Shown here: piece after piece, positions 21,249 through 30,685 of the stretch | Layout: each line of letters opens with the position of its first letter | How positions within the stretch are numbered: the first letter of the stretch is position 1 | From: a virus | DNA length: 52,275 nt | Virus record (IMG/VR): IMGVR_UViG_3300032893_000067 | Location: 1-52,275 of that record | Direction: 5' to 3' (one strand) | The notes under the pieces: model-generated | What the model was told of the DNA's origin: nothing | The model's database searches: none | Seen by the model: the letters and a program-made list of their open reading frames with translations, nothing else | Made by a program: the position numbers and the translations under genes

Positions 21249-21500
21249 CTATTTCTTTTCCCATGGTCTTATAGATCCTTCGGCATCCCACAGCGAGCAG
21301 CACATTCGACTTGAAACAGGTTGTAAAACCTTTTTATTCATACAATAGCCAACTTTTTTCTTAGGATCAATAATTTCATTGAACTTACAATTAAAGCAGT
21401 TTGTACCTTGGACATCTTCTGGAAGAGTTATTAGATCAGCGGCCTCTGCTTTTTTTAAACTTTCTTCATTTTGTGGATCAATTCCGCCTTTTTTATTCAT
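21249..21500 (-). CDS. Four/five-cysteine small phage protein
   Basis: This 83-residue protein has CFNCKFN, then GYCMNKKV, then MCCSLWDAEG. This cysteine pattern recurs in small phage proteins and could hold zinc or an iron-sulphur centre. It overlaps the endolysin gene by 4 nt, so it belongs to the lysis cluster. Its role there is unknown. Confidence 0.68.
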   Translation of the reverse strand: MNKKGGIDPQNEESLKKAEAADLITLPEDVQGTNCFNCKFNEIIDPKKKVGYCMNKKVLQPVSSRMCCSLWDAEGSIRPWEKK

Positions 21501-21931
21501 GGTCTAAAGCTCCTTATAGGACGATCTGTGCGTTGGCCACAATCTAGATGGCACCAGTTTGTATTCTTTCCACGAGTAGAATCCTTATCTTCCACCCATA
21601 ATCCATATTTTCTTAATAAATCAGATTTATTTGGCACTAATTTAGCTAAAGATTGATCTTTATCATCTAGGATATCAACGGCCAAACCCATCATATGTAG
21701 ACTTCTTTTAGCACTATTTGGAGTGTTTGCATTAACTGAAGGTGGTCGCCAGCCAGATGTAACTTGTGCTGATTCTATACCCAATTCATTTAAAAAAGCA
21801 TTAACTTTAGCTAGTAATTTAACTGCATTATCCTGGATTTGTTGATTAAAATCATTAGGATATTGTTTTCTACGATCTTTTTTACTAATAAAATCAGTAA
21901 AGTATGCGTCTAATGTGATTAATTCTTGCAT
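21497..21931 (-). CDS. M15-family peptidase, probable endolysin
   Basis: This 144-residue zinc peptidase cleaves peptide links in peptidoglycan (D-Ala-D-Ala or L-Ala-D-Glu bonds). Motifs: TSGWRPPSVN at 58 to 67, His79 and Asp86 in SLHMMGLAVD, and His128 in WCHLD, together the metal site. No signal peptide, so a holin is needed for release. The start is well formed (AAGAGGAAAAAATG). Leftward expression comes from late-type motif 3. Confidence 0.87.
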   Translation of the reverse strand: MQELITLDAYFTDFISKKDRRKQYPNDFNQQIQDNAVKLLAKVNAFLNELGIESAQVTSGWRPPSVNANTPNSAKRSLHMMGLAVDILDDKDQSLAKLVPNKSDLLRKYGLWVEDKDSTRGKNTNWCHLDCGQRTDRPIRSFRP

Positions 21932-22071
21932 TTTTTCCTCTTATATTTAATTATGCGCTTAACAACCTTTTTCATGAAGCCACAAGATGGGCATTTTAGC
22001 CACATGTCATTCTTCACATACTGCATGTAAGATCCACACTCACTGCAGACCTGTGATTGTTTGTTATCCAT
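21919..22071 (-). CDS. Small zinc-ribbon protein
   Basis: The 50-residue protein has CSEC and CPSC 14 residues apart, a simple zinc ribbon, and a very basic end. It overlaps the endolysin gene by 13 nt and is the first gene after the leftward late-type motif, with no ribosome binding site, so it may be leaderless or nearly so. Confidence 0.6.
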   Translation of the reverse strand: MDNKQSQVCSECGSYMQYVKNDMWLKCPSCGFMKKVVKRIIKYKRKKCKN

Positions 22072-22072
22072 T

Positions 22073-22090
22073 CATTAAATAGTTGTTAAC
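22073..22090 (-). promoter_or_regulatory. Late-type motif 3 (leftward copy)
   Basis: Read leftward: GTTAACAACTATTTAATG. It ends within a few bases of the ATG at 22071. It is the only copy on this strand and drives the endolysin cluster. Confidence 0.6.
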
Positions 22091-22148
22091 ACTATATTAT
22101 TTAAAAATTTCAAATGAAAGACTTTAAGGAAATTAGCTAGTTCTAGCA

Positions 22149-22165
22149 TTAACAACTATATATAG
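22149..22165 (+). promoter_or_regulatory. Late-type motif 4
   Basis: TTAACAACTATATATAG, an exact consensus match. It lies ahead of the terminase/portal operon and 58 bp from the divergent copy 3. Confidence 0.7.
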
Positions 22166-22188
22166 ATACGTTCAGGCAATACTGATAG

Positions 22189-22217
22189 CCGCTAGTGCGG
22201 TAATTGGCCCTAGGCCA
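22189..22217 (+). other. Leader hairpins of the terminase operon
   Basis: CCGC-TAGT-GCGG (22189..22200) and TGGCC-CTA-GGCCA (22205..22217) form two short GC stems in the leader, before the ribosome binding site TTTAGGAG. They may protect the mRNA 5' end. Confidence 0.5.
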
Positions 22218-22284
22218 GAAAAAAGAGCAGTTTACGCCTTTGAGACTATCATTTTTTACAATTTATGTTATTTAGGAGTTAAAG

Positions 22285-22569
22285 ATGGAATTGAGAAAAA
22301 GCGCACCATTGATACTGTTTTGTCTCTATTTTGCTAAACTTGCTCTTTTAGCACCAACTTATACAGATGCAGCTATTTTATTAATTTTAGGTGCAACTGC
22401 GGGTTTATTTGAATTTAAATCAAATGAAAAGAAAATAAAAGATCTTGAGCAACTTTTAGTAAATCAACAAAAAGAATTAAGTAAAACAACTGAAGAAATT
22501 TTAGCAATTAAATCTCATGTTGCTAGTATTAAACTTGCAACAAATATTAAATCAACTTCATTTAGATAA
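22285..22569 (+). CDS. Small membrane protein with coiled coil; holin candidate
   Basis: This 94-residue protein has two hydrophobic helices (about 7 to 24 and 28 to 43) followed by a coiled coil (about 48 to 75). It starts after TTTAGGAGTTAAAG. Two membrane helices plus a cytoplasmic charged tail fit class II holins, and the endolysin is only 350 bp away on the other strand. The position ahead of terminase genes would equally fit an unrelated membrane role. Confidence 0.6.
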   Translation: MELRKSAPLILFCLYFAKLALLAPTYTDAAILLILGATAGLFEFKSNEKKIKDLEQLLVNQQKELSKTTEEILAIKSHVASIKLATNIKSTSFR

Positions 22570-22571
22570 TT

Positions 22572-23147
22572 ATGAAAAAACAATGTATTAAATGTAATAA
22601 AAATAAAGAACTAATAGATTTTCATAAAAATAAATCTAAAAAAGATGGGTTTAATAGTGAATGTAAAAATTGTTATAGTGAGTATTCAAAAAAATATAGA
22701 CAAATTAATAAAAAGAAAATTGCACAAAAAAGAAAAGAATTCTATAAAAATAATGCAGATGAAATGAAAAGAAGAGTTCAATACTATCGAGATAATACAT
22801 CTTATTCAAATTATAATGAACTTTGGAAACAAGAAAATAAAGAATATATCAGTCAGTATAATAAGAATTATTTAATTAATAACAGAGGAAAATGTAACGC
22901 TAAGGCAGTTAAAAGACAAATAGAAAAATTACAGGCAACTCCTAAATGGTTAACAAAAGATCAATTAAAACAAATTGAAGAATTTTATATATTAGCTAAA
23001 GAATTAGAATGGTTAAGTAAAGAAAAATTACATGTTGATCATATAATGCCGCTGCATGGTAAAAATTCTTGTGGATTACATGTACCTTGGAATTTACAAA
23101 TATTACCAGCATCATTAAATATTAAAAAGAGAAATAAAATTTTATGA
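22572..23147 (+). CDS. HNH homing-type endonuclease
   Basis: The 191-residue protein begins with a zinc module (CIKCNKNKELIDF ... CKNC) and a long Lys-rich linker. It ends with an HNH core: HVDHIMPLHG, then HVPWNLQILP, then a final NIKKRNK. It sits between a membrane protein gene and the terminase genes and overlaps the next gene by ATGA, a usual site for a free-standing homing endonuclease. Confidence 0.83.
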   Translation: MKKQCIKCNKNKELIDFHKNKSKKDGFNSECKNCYSEYSKKYRQINKKKIAQKRKEFYKNNADEMKRRVQYYRDNTSYSNYNELWKQENKEYISQYNKNYLINNRGKCNAKAVKRQIEKLQATPKWLTKDQLKQIEEFYILAKELEWLSKEKLHVDHIMPLHGKNSCGLHVPWNLQILPASLNIKKRNKIL

Positions 23148-23554
23148 GTCAAATTTTGCAGCATATTTTACAAATCAAAGAAATGAATGACCTTAGAGAA
23201 TATGCTCAAGCTCAATATAATACAATAATGCAGTTGAATAAAAAAGTTCAACGATTAGAAGAAGAGCGAGATCATTTAAAATCTTTATTAGAACAAACTG
23301 TTCCTGTAATTAAACCAGATCAACAAATTATTGAAGCAGATACTGATCAAGAATTAATTTGTAAATTAGAATTACAAAAGCTTCGTGAAATTTCTTCTAT
23401 TCGTGAATTAACTTATGAAGAATGTAAGAAAGTAGAAATTTATTCAAAGATTCTAGGCCAAAAAATTGATAAAAAAAATGAAAGAGAAGTTGAAAAAATT
23501 GATACAAAAGACTTACTAAAGCTTGTTGAAAAAATTGATGATAATGGAAAATGA
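23144..23554 (+). CDS. Probable terminase small subunit (by position)
   Basis: This 136-residue protein has a coiled coil at about residues 25 to 50, an acidic linker and a helical C-terminal half rich in Lys/Glu. It lies directly before and overlaps the terminase large subunit gene by 11 nt. Small terminase subunits are variable helical proteins in this position that bind packaging sites. I see no certain DNA-binding motif, so the call rests on context. Confidence 0.5.
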   Translation: MSQILQHILQIKEMNDLREYAQAQYNTIMQLNKKVQRLEEERDHLKSLLEQTVPVIKPDQQIIEADTDQELICKLELQKLREISSIRELTYEECKKVEIYSKILGQKIDKKNEREVEKIDTKDLLKLVEKIDDNGK

Positions 23555-25004
23555 GAAAAAACTAGATAAGAATTACGCTAAAGAAGAACTTTGGAAGCGT
23601 GGTGAATTATCTTGGAAGCTTGATACAACACAAAAAGAATTATATGAATTATTCTATAATTCTAAACATAAGATTATGACATGGCTATTATCAAGACGAC
23701 AAGGAAAAACTTATACACTTTGTATTCTTGCTTTAGAACAATGTATTCGTCAACCAAATAGTATTGTTAAATTTGTTTCACCAACTAAATTACAAGTAAA
23801 TAATAACGTAAGACCTATTTTAAGACAGATCTTAGAAGACTGCCCAACAAAAATAAAGCCGGAATTCAGAAATAAAGATTATATTTATTATTTTCCAAAT
23901 GGATCTGAGATTCAATTAGCCGGAACAGATGGTGGACATGCCGAGAAATTACGGGGGGGTGACTCACATATATGGTTCGTTGATGAAGCCGGCACATGTG
24001 CAGACCTTCATAACGTTGTAAAAAGTATCCTTCTCCCCACAACTCTTATTACAAAAGGTAAAGGAGTTTTAGCCAGCACACCTCCAAAAGAACCCGATCA
24101 TGAATTCTTAGATTATATTGAAGAAGCAGAAGTAAAGGGAAGTTTAAGAGTTAAAACTGTTGATGACAATCCCCGTATTACAAAAGAACAAAAAGAAGAA
24201 TTGATACAGGAATTAGGCGGAATTGATTCTGACGAAGCTCAAAGAGAACTATATTGTAAGATTATAAAAGACTCTAAGACTTCAGTTATTCCAGAATTTA
24301 CACCACAATTAGAATTAAAAATTGTAAAAGATTGGCCCAGACCACCATTTTTTGATTCATATGTGTCAATGGATATCGGATTTAAAGATTTAACAGTTGT
24401 TTTATTTGCTTATTATGATTTTAGAGCAGATAAAGTTATTATTGAAGATGAATTAGTTATAAATTTTCAAAATCCCGACAATAATTTAGAAACATTATCA
24501 AAACAAATCTTAGAAAAAGAAACAAAACTATTTACAAATCCTTTAACATTAGAAGTTAAAAAGCCATATATAAGAGTTAGTGATATTAATTATATTGTTA
24601 TTCAAGAAATTGTTAAGCATAGTAATAAACAATTAACTTTTCAAATGGCTGAGAAATATGACAGTGATTCTGCATTAAATAATCTAAGATTAATGCTTGG
24701 AAATGAAAAAATTATTATAAATCCAAGATGTGTAACACTTATTAGACATTTAAAGAATGTAAGATGGCAGGCAAATAAAAAAGTTTTTGCACGATCTGCA
24801 GATGATGGACATTATGATGCAGTTGATGCCGCTAAATATTTAGTAAGAACTATACAATATAATAAAAATCCATATCCTGCTCATTATAATTTAAATATGA
24901 AAGATCTATTTGTTAGAAATCCTGATAAATTTATCTTTGGTAATAATAATCAGATAGAAACTTTTAAAAAACTATTCAATATTAAACCTAAGAAAAGGTT
25001 TTAA
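23544..25004 (+). CDS. terL: Terminase large subunit (packaging ATPase and nuclease)
   Basis: This 486-residue motor pumps DNA into the procapsid and cuts it. The ATPase has Walker A S50-RRQGK-T56, Walker B IWFVDE with D147 and E148, and a coupling motif STP at 178 to 180. The RNase H-like nuclease has Asp277 in SMDIGF, and the ending DDGHYDAVDAAKYL carries further metal ligands. The start used is MENEKKLDK, overlapping the previous gene; ATGs 2 and 7 codons earlier are possible. No strong ribosome binding site is visible, so coupling is likely. Confidence 0.93.
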   Translation: MENEKKLDKNYAKEELWKRGELSWKLDTTQKELYELFYNSKHKIMTWLLSRRQGKTYTLCILALEQCIRQPNSIVKFVSPTKLQVNNNVRPILRQILEDCPTKIKPEFRNKDYIYYFPNGSEIQLAGTDGGHAEKLRGGDSHIWFVDEAGTCADLHNVVKSILLPTTLITKGKGVLASTPPKEPDHEFLDYIEEAEVKGSLRVKTVDDNPRITKEQKEELIQELGGIDSDEAQRELYCKIIKDSKTSVIPEFTPQLELKIVKDWPRPPFFDSYVSMDIGFKDLTVVLFAYYDFRADKVIIEDELVINFQNPDNNLETLSKQILEKETKLFTNPLTLEVKKPYIRVSDINYIVIQEIVKHSNKQLTFQMAEKYDSDSALNNLRLMLGNEKIIINPRCVTLIRHLKNVRWQANKKVFARSADDGHYDAVDAAKYLVRTIQYNKNPYPAHYNLNMKDLFVRNPDKFIFGNNNQIETFKKLFNIKPKKRF

Positions 25005-25013
25005 GGAAAAATT

Positions 25014-27122
25014 ATGGCCGGACATACATATTCAATGGAAACACAGTTTAGAAATCCAGATGAAAAATACTTTGCATCTAAACCAGCAAATGATTGTGCA
25101 TCGATTCTTCTAGACAAGTCAATGACATTCTATAATGTATTAAGATCTAATGCATATTTAGATAAACTTGCTAGTATGTGGCGTGCTTATTATGGTGCTT
25201 ATAGTAATGACTATGTAAGTTTTAACCATAAAATCAATTTTACTGGAGAACAAGGTGAATTAGTTCAACTTCCTGTCAATCATTTTAGAAATCTTGCACA
25301 ACATATCTATGTAATGATCACTTCTAATAGATTATCTTTAGATTGCCGCGCTGTCAATAGTGATTATAAGTCCTATGCTCAAACAATTCTTGCAAATGGT
25401 ATCCTAGAATATTACATGCGAGAAAAGAAACTTGAAGATGCTATTAAAAAAGCAACAGAGATGTCAATTGTTCTTGGTTCTAGCTTTGTTAAGCTTGCTT
25501 GGAATGCAACTGCTGGTGATATTTATGAAATTGATCCAGATACAAATGAGCCAATTAGAGATGGTGAATTAGAATTTAGTGTTCTTAGCCCATTTGATAT
25601 TGTTATTGATGGAACAAAAGAAAACTGGGACCCCGAATGGGTTTTAGCTCGTACATTTAAGAATCGCTATGACCTCATGGCTAAATATCCAGAACTTGCT
25701 GATAAAATTCATTCACTTCCACCTAAAACAGAGACAACTGTATATCGTTTGGCTATGTGGTCTAATGATAGTACTGATGATATCCCTGTTTATGAATTTT
25801 TCCATAAACAATCTGAGGCACTTCCCGAAGGCCGCTACATGTTATTCTTAAGTGCAGATTGTACATTGCTTGATACAAAGATGCCTTATAGACAAATACC
25901 TGTTTTTAGAATTGCACCAAATGATATTCTTGGAACACCATATGGATATACTCCAATGTTTGATATTTTCCCAATCCAAGAAGCAATCAATGCAAGTTAT
26001 AGCGCAATTATGACTAACCAAAATGCATTCGCTGTTCAAAATATCTTCGTACCTCGTGGTGCAGATATTACTTTTAATAATCTTGAAGGTGCATTGAATA
26101 TTGTTGAAGCTAATGCTAAACCAGAAGCACTTAATCTTACTCAAACACCTGCCGAAGTTTTTAAATATCTAGAAGAATTGATTCAGGCGGCAGAGACAAT
26201 CTCTGGAGTTAATAGTGTTGCTCGTGGTAATCCAGAAGCTTCACTAAAGTCTGGAACTGCTCTTGCTCTTGTTCAATCACAAGCATTACAGTTTATTTCT
26301 GGTCTACAACAAAGCTATGTTAAGATCAATGAAGATGTTGGAACAGCAGTTATTGAGATTCTCAAAGACTTTTCAACAAGTCCTAAGCTTATTACACTTG
26401 TTGGTAAGAATCGTAGAACATTATTAAAAGAATTTACTGGTGATAAGATCTCTGAAATTAAGAGAGTTATTGCAGATGTCGGTAATCCATTAGCAAGAAC
26501 CATTGCAGGTCGTGTTCAAATGGCTGAACAAATGATGCAGATGAAGATTATTTCTAATCCTCAACAATACTTCCAAGTTATTGAAACAGGGCGCATTGAA
26601 AATATGTATGAAGGAGAAATGGATGAACTTCTTTTAATTAAACGAGAGAATGAAGAACTTCTTGAAGCCGAGAATCCAATTGTTTCTCCATTAGATAAAC
26701 ACAGTATTCATATTAAAGAACATACAGTTGTTCTAGCAGATCCCGAATTAAGAAAAGATCCTACTCTTGTTAAGATTGTTATGGACCATATTGAAGCTCA
26801 TGTTAATGCTTTAAGAAATACCGATCCATCTCTATTACAGATGATCGGAGAAACTCCACTTCCTCCAATTCAACCAACTAATCAAAATCCTCCCGGTGGA
26901 CAGCCTAATCAACCACCTCCTCAACAACCACCTATGGGAGCACTACAGGGATCTCCTGCTGCACCAATGATGTCACCAATGGCGGGACAAACAGTAGCAC
27001 AAGCACAGGGAATGCAAGGCCCTGGAATTCAGAATGTTAATCCTGCACAACCGGCACAAGTACCTGCTGGTCTTTTAGCAAATCCTGGATTACAACAGGC
27101 AGCGATGGGCAATGTTAAGTAA
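25014..27122 (+). CDS. Portal protein (P22-like)
   Basis: This 702-residue protein forms the ring at the capsid vertex through which DNA passes. The length, the motif around FDIVIDGTKENWDPEWVLAR (about residues 195 to 215) and the helical C-terminal half match portals of P22-like short-tailed phages. The last 100 residues are Pro/Gln/Gly-rich and disordered. It starts 9 nt after the terminase gene. The C-terminal part may be the barrel plus a flexible tail. Confidence 0.88.
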   Translation: MAGHTYSMETQFRNPDEKYFASKPANDCASILLDKSMTFYNVLRSNAYLDKLASMWRAYYGAYSNDYVSFNHKINFTGEQGELVQLPVNHFRNLAQHIYVMITSNRLSLDCRAVNSDYKSYAQTILANGILEYYMREKKLEDAIKKATEMSIVLGSSFVKLAWNATAGDIYEIDPDTNEPIRDGELEFSVLSPFDIVIDGTKENWDPEWVLARTFKNRYDLMAKYPELADKIHSLPPKTETTVYRLAMWSNDSTDDIPVYEFFHKQSEALPEGRYMLFLSADCTLLDTKMPYRQIPVFRIAPNDILGTPYGYTPMFDIFPIQEAINASYSAIMTNQNAFAVQNIFVPRGADITFNNLEGALNIVEANAKPEALNLTQTPAEVFKYLEELIQAAETISGVNSVARGNPEASLKSGTALALVQSQALQFISGLQQSYVKINEDVGTAVIEILKDFSTSPKLITLVGKNRRTLLKEFTGDKISEIKRVIADVGNPLARTIAGRVQMAEQMMQMKIISNPQQYFQVIETGRIENMYEGEMDELLLIKRENEELLEAENPIVSPLDKHSIHIKEHTVVLADPELRKDPTLVKIVMDHIEAHVNALRNTDPSLLQMIGETPLPPIQPTNQNPPGGQPNQPPPQQPPMGALQGSPAAPMMSPMAGQTVAQAQGMQGPGIQNVNPAQPAQVPAGLLANPGLQQAAMGNVK

Positions 27123-27955
27123 TGGCGACTAATTTAGACTTCTCACAAGTATTACAAAGAGCCTTTGATGAATCTACTGATAGATTGAAAGTAGATACAC
27201 AAGCAACAATTAATGTTGAAGGCGGTATTGTAGAAGTTGCAGTTGATCAAACTACAGATTCTATTAAAATTGGTGATGGAACTAATTTAGTCGGTACTAC
27301 AAATGATTCTGGAACACGAGGATTTAATTCTCATTTAACAAATACATCTTTACCATTGCCTACTGGAGCTTCTACATCTGCTTTACAGACTACTGGAAAT
27401 TCTTTATTATCTTCAATAGATAGTAAAATTCCTGCAAATTTAACAGTTGAAAATAATCGTTTATTAGTAGACCCAGATTTTGATGTTATGTGGTTTGTAG
27501 TTCCATTATTAAATAGTGGTTCTAAAAATATGAATGTTGATGGGTCCTCTACCCCTGTTAATTTTTCTTTTAGTCCGAGTAGTGGAAAAGTTTATGTTAA
27601 AGAAGTTAGCTTTTTTATAGCTGATAGTGGAACAACTTCACCTAATAAATTTGGTAAAGTAGCTGCCCTTACTAATGGTGTTCAATTACAAATACAATCT
27701 AAAGGAATTATTTATAATGTAGCTAATATTAAAGATAATTCTGATATAATTAACACATTTGCAGATGATCCATTAATTCCATCAGCTTCTGCTGGTTTTT
27801 TAGATACAAATGATGCATATAGTGGAAATTTAATATACGATCGTTCTATTGTATTAGATAATGCTACATCTGACTATATTCAATTTATTATACAAGATGA
27901 TGTATCTGGTATAGATTTTTTACAAGCCAATATTAAATATAGGATAAATACATAA
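27122..27955 (+). CDS. Virion structural protein, probably head-tail or fibre related
   Basis: The 277-residue protein is rich in Ser, Thr, Asn and Gly, as expected for beta-structured virion proteins. It opens with MATNLDFSQVLQRAFDES, a beginning seen in phage structural proteins. It starts in a 1-nt overlap with the portal stop. Specific role unknown. Confidence 0.6.
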   Translation: MATNLDFSQVLQRAFDESTDRLKVDTQATINVEGGIVEVAVDQTTDSIKIGDGTNLVGTTNDSGTRGFNSHLTNTSLPLPTGASTSALQTTGNSLLSSIDSKIPANLTVENNRLLVDPDFDVMWFVVPLLNSGSKNMNVDGSSTPVNFSFSPSSGKVYVKEVSFFIADSGTTSPNKFGKVAALTNGVQLQIQSKGIIYNVANIKDNSDIINTFADDPLIPSASAGFLDTNDAYSGNLIYDRSIVLDNATSDYIQFIIQDDVSGIDFLQANIKYRINT

Positions 27956-28101
27956 TGGCTCATTTAGTTGTAAGAAAACCAGGTGAGAATAAACTAACAA
28001 AAGTAAGATCTCTTAAGAGACATAAACTATATTTAACAATATCAATAATTTTCAATATTTTACAGTTATATCTTATAGTTAGAAACTACAAATTGTTTTA
28101 A
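27955..28101 (+). CDS. Very small basic membrane protein
   Basis: This 48-residue protein has a basic N-terminal half and a C-terminal hydrophobic helix (LYLTISIIFNILQLYLIV). AGGATAAATACATA precedes the ATG. The first residues (MAHLVV) resemble those of the gene at the right window edge (MAYLVI). Its stop lies inside the next late-type motif. Confidence 0.5.
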   Translation: MAHLVVRKPGENKLTKVRSLKRHKLYLTISIIFNILQLYLIVRNYKLF

Positions 28102-28113
28102 CAACTATAATAT
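28098..28113 (+). promoter_or_regulatory. Late-type motif 5
   Basis: TTAACAACTATAATAT, followed by GAGGATAATAAG and the ATG at 28126. It begins inside the stop of the small membrane gene. Confidence 0.6.
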
Positions 28114-28125
28114 GAGGATAATAAG

Positions 28126-28482
28126 ATGGCAAATGATCTACCAATACACTTAAGAAAAGTCACATTATTTTCGGCACTTCCTATCTCAACATCTCCCGGT
28201 CTTTATCATTCAAGTCAACAAGATGTAGAAGATACAATAAGTTACGCCGTTCAAGTTTCTTGGTCAAATGGGGCCATATTAGATGGTCAAATATATTTAG
28301 AAGCTTCAAATGATGGTTCTAATTGGGTTCAAATTCAACAAAGCTTACTTTCTATAGCCAATGCTTCTGGAAGTCATATGATTAATGTTGAAAAACCTGC
28401 TTATTCATTTTTTCGTTTATCTGTTTCTGTATTTGCCGGAACAGCTACAATTGATGCTTTATTTAACGCAAAAAGGCAATAA
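28126..28482 (+). CDS. Virion structural protein
   Basis: This 118-residue all-beta protein contains YAVQVSWSNG and YLEASNDGSNWVQI, a pattern common in phage proteins located near fibres or head decoration. It has its own late-type motif and a good ribosome binding site. Not assigned to a specific virion part. Confidence 0.6.
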   Translation: MANDLPIHLRKVTLFSALPISTSPGLYHSSQQDVEDTISYAVQVSWSNGAILDGQIYLEASNDGSNWVQIQQSLLSIANASGSHMINVEKPAYSFFRLSVSVFAGTATIDALFNAKRQ

Positions 28483-28485
28483 ATC

Positions 28486-30075
28486 ATGTCTTTTATAAAT
28501 ATTCCTGATGCGATAAGTCCTTTTCAAACCTGGCAAGACCCAGTATTAACATTTGCTGATTTACCATTAGTAGGTAATACAATTGGCGATGCAAGAATTA
28601 CTCAAGATACAGCATTCGTTTATGTTTGGAATGGAACATCGTGGGTTCCTAGAGGTACAACTGGTAGTGGTACCGTAGTAGGTCCCTCATCTTCTGTATT
28701 TGGTGAAATTGCAATATATGAAGATACATCTGGACAAAATATTGGTCGTTCATCTGGAACAGGTGTTGCACATTTAACTTCTGGTGTATTATCAGTTTCT
28801 AATGTAGTTCTAACTTCTGAAGTTTCTGGTATACTTCCAATAGCTAATGGCGGTACTAATAGTTCTACTGCTCTAAATAATAAACGTATAATGGTTAGTC
28901 TTGGCGGATCTATTGTAGAAGCCGCTGCATTGACTAATGGCCAATTATTAATTGGTTCGACTGGTAATTCTCCAGTTGCTGCAAATATTTCTGGAACAGC
29001 CAATCAAGTTAGTGTTGCAAATGGTGCCGGAACAATTACATTATCTACCCCTCAAGATATAGCACCTGCTTCTAGTCCAACATTTAATTCATTAACACTT
29101 ACAAATCCCCTTACAGTTCCAAATGGTGGAACTGGAGCAATATCCTGGACCTCAAATGGTATTCTATATGGCAATGGATCTTCGACATTACAAATAACTG
29201 CTGCCGGATTAGCAAATCAAGTATTTAGAGTTCCAAATGCGGGAAATCCACCAGCCTTTGGATCTATCGATTTATCTCAACTTGCAACAGTTGGGGCTTC
29301 TATTTTAGGTGTAGCAAATGGTGGAACAGGACTTTCTAGTTTAGGAACAGCTAATCAATTTTTAAGAGTTAATAATGCTGGTACTGCAAATATTTATGTT
29401 AGTCTTTTAGGTACTACAAATCAAATTACAGTAACAGAGAATGCTACCGATGCTACTCTTTCATTACCTCAAGATATTGCAACAACTTCAAGTCCTACTT
29501 TTGCCGCATTAAATACAACAGGAACTGCTGGTAGTGGATATTTGAGCGTTGTAAATCAGTTATCTGCACCATCTACTCCTGGTTCTGGATTTAGATTATA
29601 TGCAGATAGTTCTAATAGATTTTCATGGAAAGGTACAAATGGCTTTGTAAGAACATTTGATGGGACGGCCAATACTGCAGACAGGGCATACACACTTCCT
29701 AATTTTTCAGGAACATTTATATTAGATCAAGGACAGCAATCAATAAATGGCGGAAAAACTTTTGTTCCAGTTGCTTTAGTTGATGCGGCTAATATAGCAA
29801 CAGATGCCTCATTGGGTAATATTTTTACAGTTACATTGGGTGGAAATAGAAATCTTTCAGCACCCACAAATCCAACAAATGGTCAAAAAGTTGTATGGAT
29901 TTTTAAACAAGATGCAACTGGTAATAGAACATTAACATTTGACGCTGTTTTTAATTTTGGCGTATTTCCAACTTTATCATTATCAAGTGGAGCTAATAAA
30001 AAAGATTACATGGGTGCTATATATAATTCTGGAACAACTACCTGGGATGTTGTTGCATATAGTGTAGGATTTTAA
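28486..30075 (+). CDS. Tail-fibre-like protein
   Basis: The 529-residue protein has several repeats of the type LPIANGGTN...LNN.RIMV, the signature of trimeric phage fibre shafts, and a Gly/Ser/Asn-rich beta-structured C-terminus. The repeats are shared with 46863..49289. It probably takes part in host binding. AAAGGCAATAAATC precedes the start. Confidence 0.78.
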   Translation: MSFINIPDAISPFQTWQDPVLTFADLPLVGNTIGDARITQDTAFVYVWNGTSWVPRGTTGSGTVVGPSSSVFGEIAIYEDTSGQNIGRSSGTGVAHLTSGVLSVSNVVLTSEVSGILPIANGGTNSSTALNNKRIMVSLGGSIVEAAALTNGQLLIGSTGNSPVAANISGTANQVSVANGAGTITLSTPQDIAPASSPTFNSLTLTNPLTVPNGGTGAISWTSNGILYGNGSSTLQITAAGLANQVFRVPNAGNPPAFGSIDLSQLATVGASILGVANGGTGLSSLGTANQFLRVNNAGTANIYVSLLGTTNQITVTENATDATLSLPQDIATTSSPTFAALNTTGTAGSGYLSVVNQLSAPSTPGSGFRLYADSSNRFSWKGTNGFVRTFDGTANTADRAYTLPNFSGTFILDQGQQSINGGKTFVPVALVDAANIATDASLGNIFTVTLGGNRNLSAPTNPTNGQKVVWIFKQDATGNRTLTFDAVFNFGVFPTLSLSSGANKKDYMGAIYNSGTTTWDVVAYSVGF

Positions 30076-30294
30076 ATGGCTTATACTTATACATACATTA
30101 ATGAATTAAACCAATTTGGCTATACTTCATATACTTTAGTTCTTACTGATTCTGATGGTATTATGCCAGAAATTAGAAACGATAAATATTTTTCACAAAG
30201 TAAATTTCCAAATTTAAATCAGAGTGATTTAGATAGTGAAGCTCAAAAAGATATTAATTATTATACTCAAGTTTATTTGGACGAAAATTCTTAA
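30076..30294 (+). CDS. Hypothetical small acidic protein
   Basis: This 72-residue protein begins MAYTYTYINELNQFG and is Tyr-, Asn- and Asp-rich. It starts directly after the fibre gene stop with GTAGGATTTTAA. It may be a fibre assembly or connector protein by position; unproven. Confidence 0.58.
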   Translation: MAYTYTYINELNQFGYTSYTLVLTDSDGIMPEIRNDKYFSQSKFPNLNQSDLDSEAQKDINYYTQVYLDENS

Positions 30295-30310
30295 AAATAA
30301 GGAGATAGAA

Positions 30311-30673
30311 ATGGCCCAAACACTAAGTGGATTAGCAGAGCAAGCAAAAAGTAAGCTAACAGATGCCTTTAATCAAGATCCAAAAGCCGATAAAGCAGTA
30401 ATGGTTGGTAATATTTTAAGTGATCTTTCTCCAACTGATGTATCCTCAATTCTTCAACTAGCATCTTTAAATCCTGAACTATTAGATCAACCAGTTATTG
30501 ATGCTATAAATAGTAATGTTCATATAATTATAAAAAATGCATTAACTGACCAATTAGCAGTATTACAAGCTGATTTAGATGCTAAACAAGCAGAAATTGA
30601 TGCACAACAAGCCGATTTAGATTCACAAAAATCAGATTTAAATGATTTAGGTCAAGCAATTAATGGTATTTAA
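30311..30673 (+). CDS. Hypothetical protein with C-terminal coiled coil
   Basis: The 120-residue protein (MAQTLSGLAEQ...) follows AATAAGGAGATAGAA; an upstream start in the same frame overlaps the previous gene and is rejected. The last 40 residues form a heptad-like series of Gln/Asp/Leu (ADLDAKQAEIDAQQADLDSQ), a three-fold near-repeat typical of trimeric coiled coils. Confidence 0.62.
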   Translation: MAQTLSGLAEQAKSKLTDAFNQDPKADKAVMVGNILSDLSPTDVSSILQLASLNPELLDQPVIDAINSNVHIIIKNALTDQLAVLQADLDAKQAEIDAQQADLDSQKSDLNDLGQAINGI

Positions 30674-30685
30674 TAGAGAAAATTA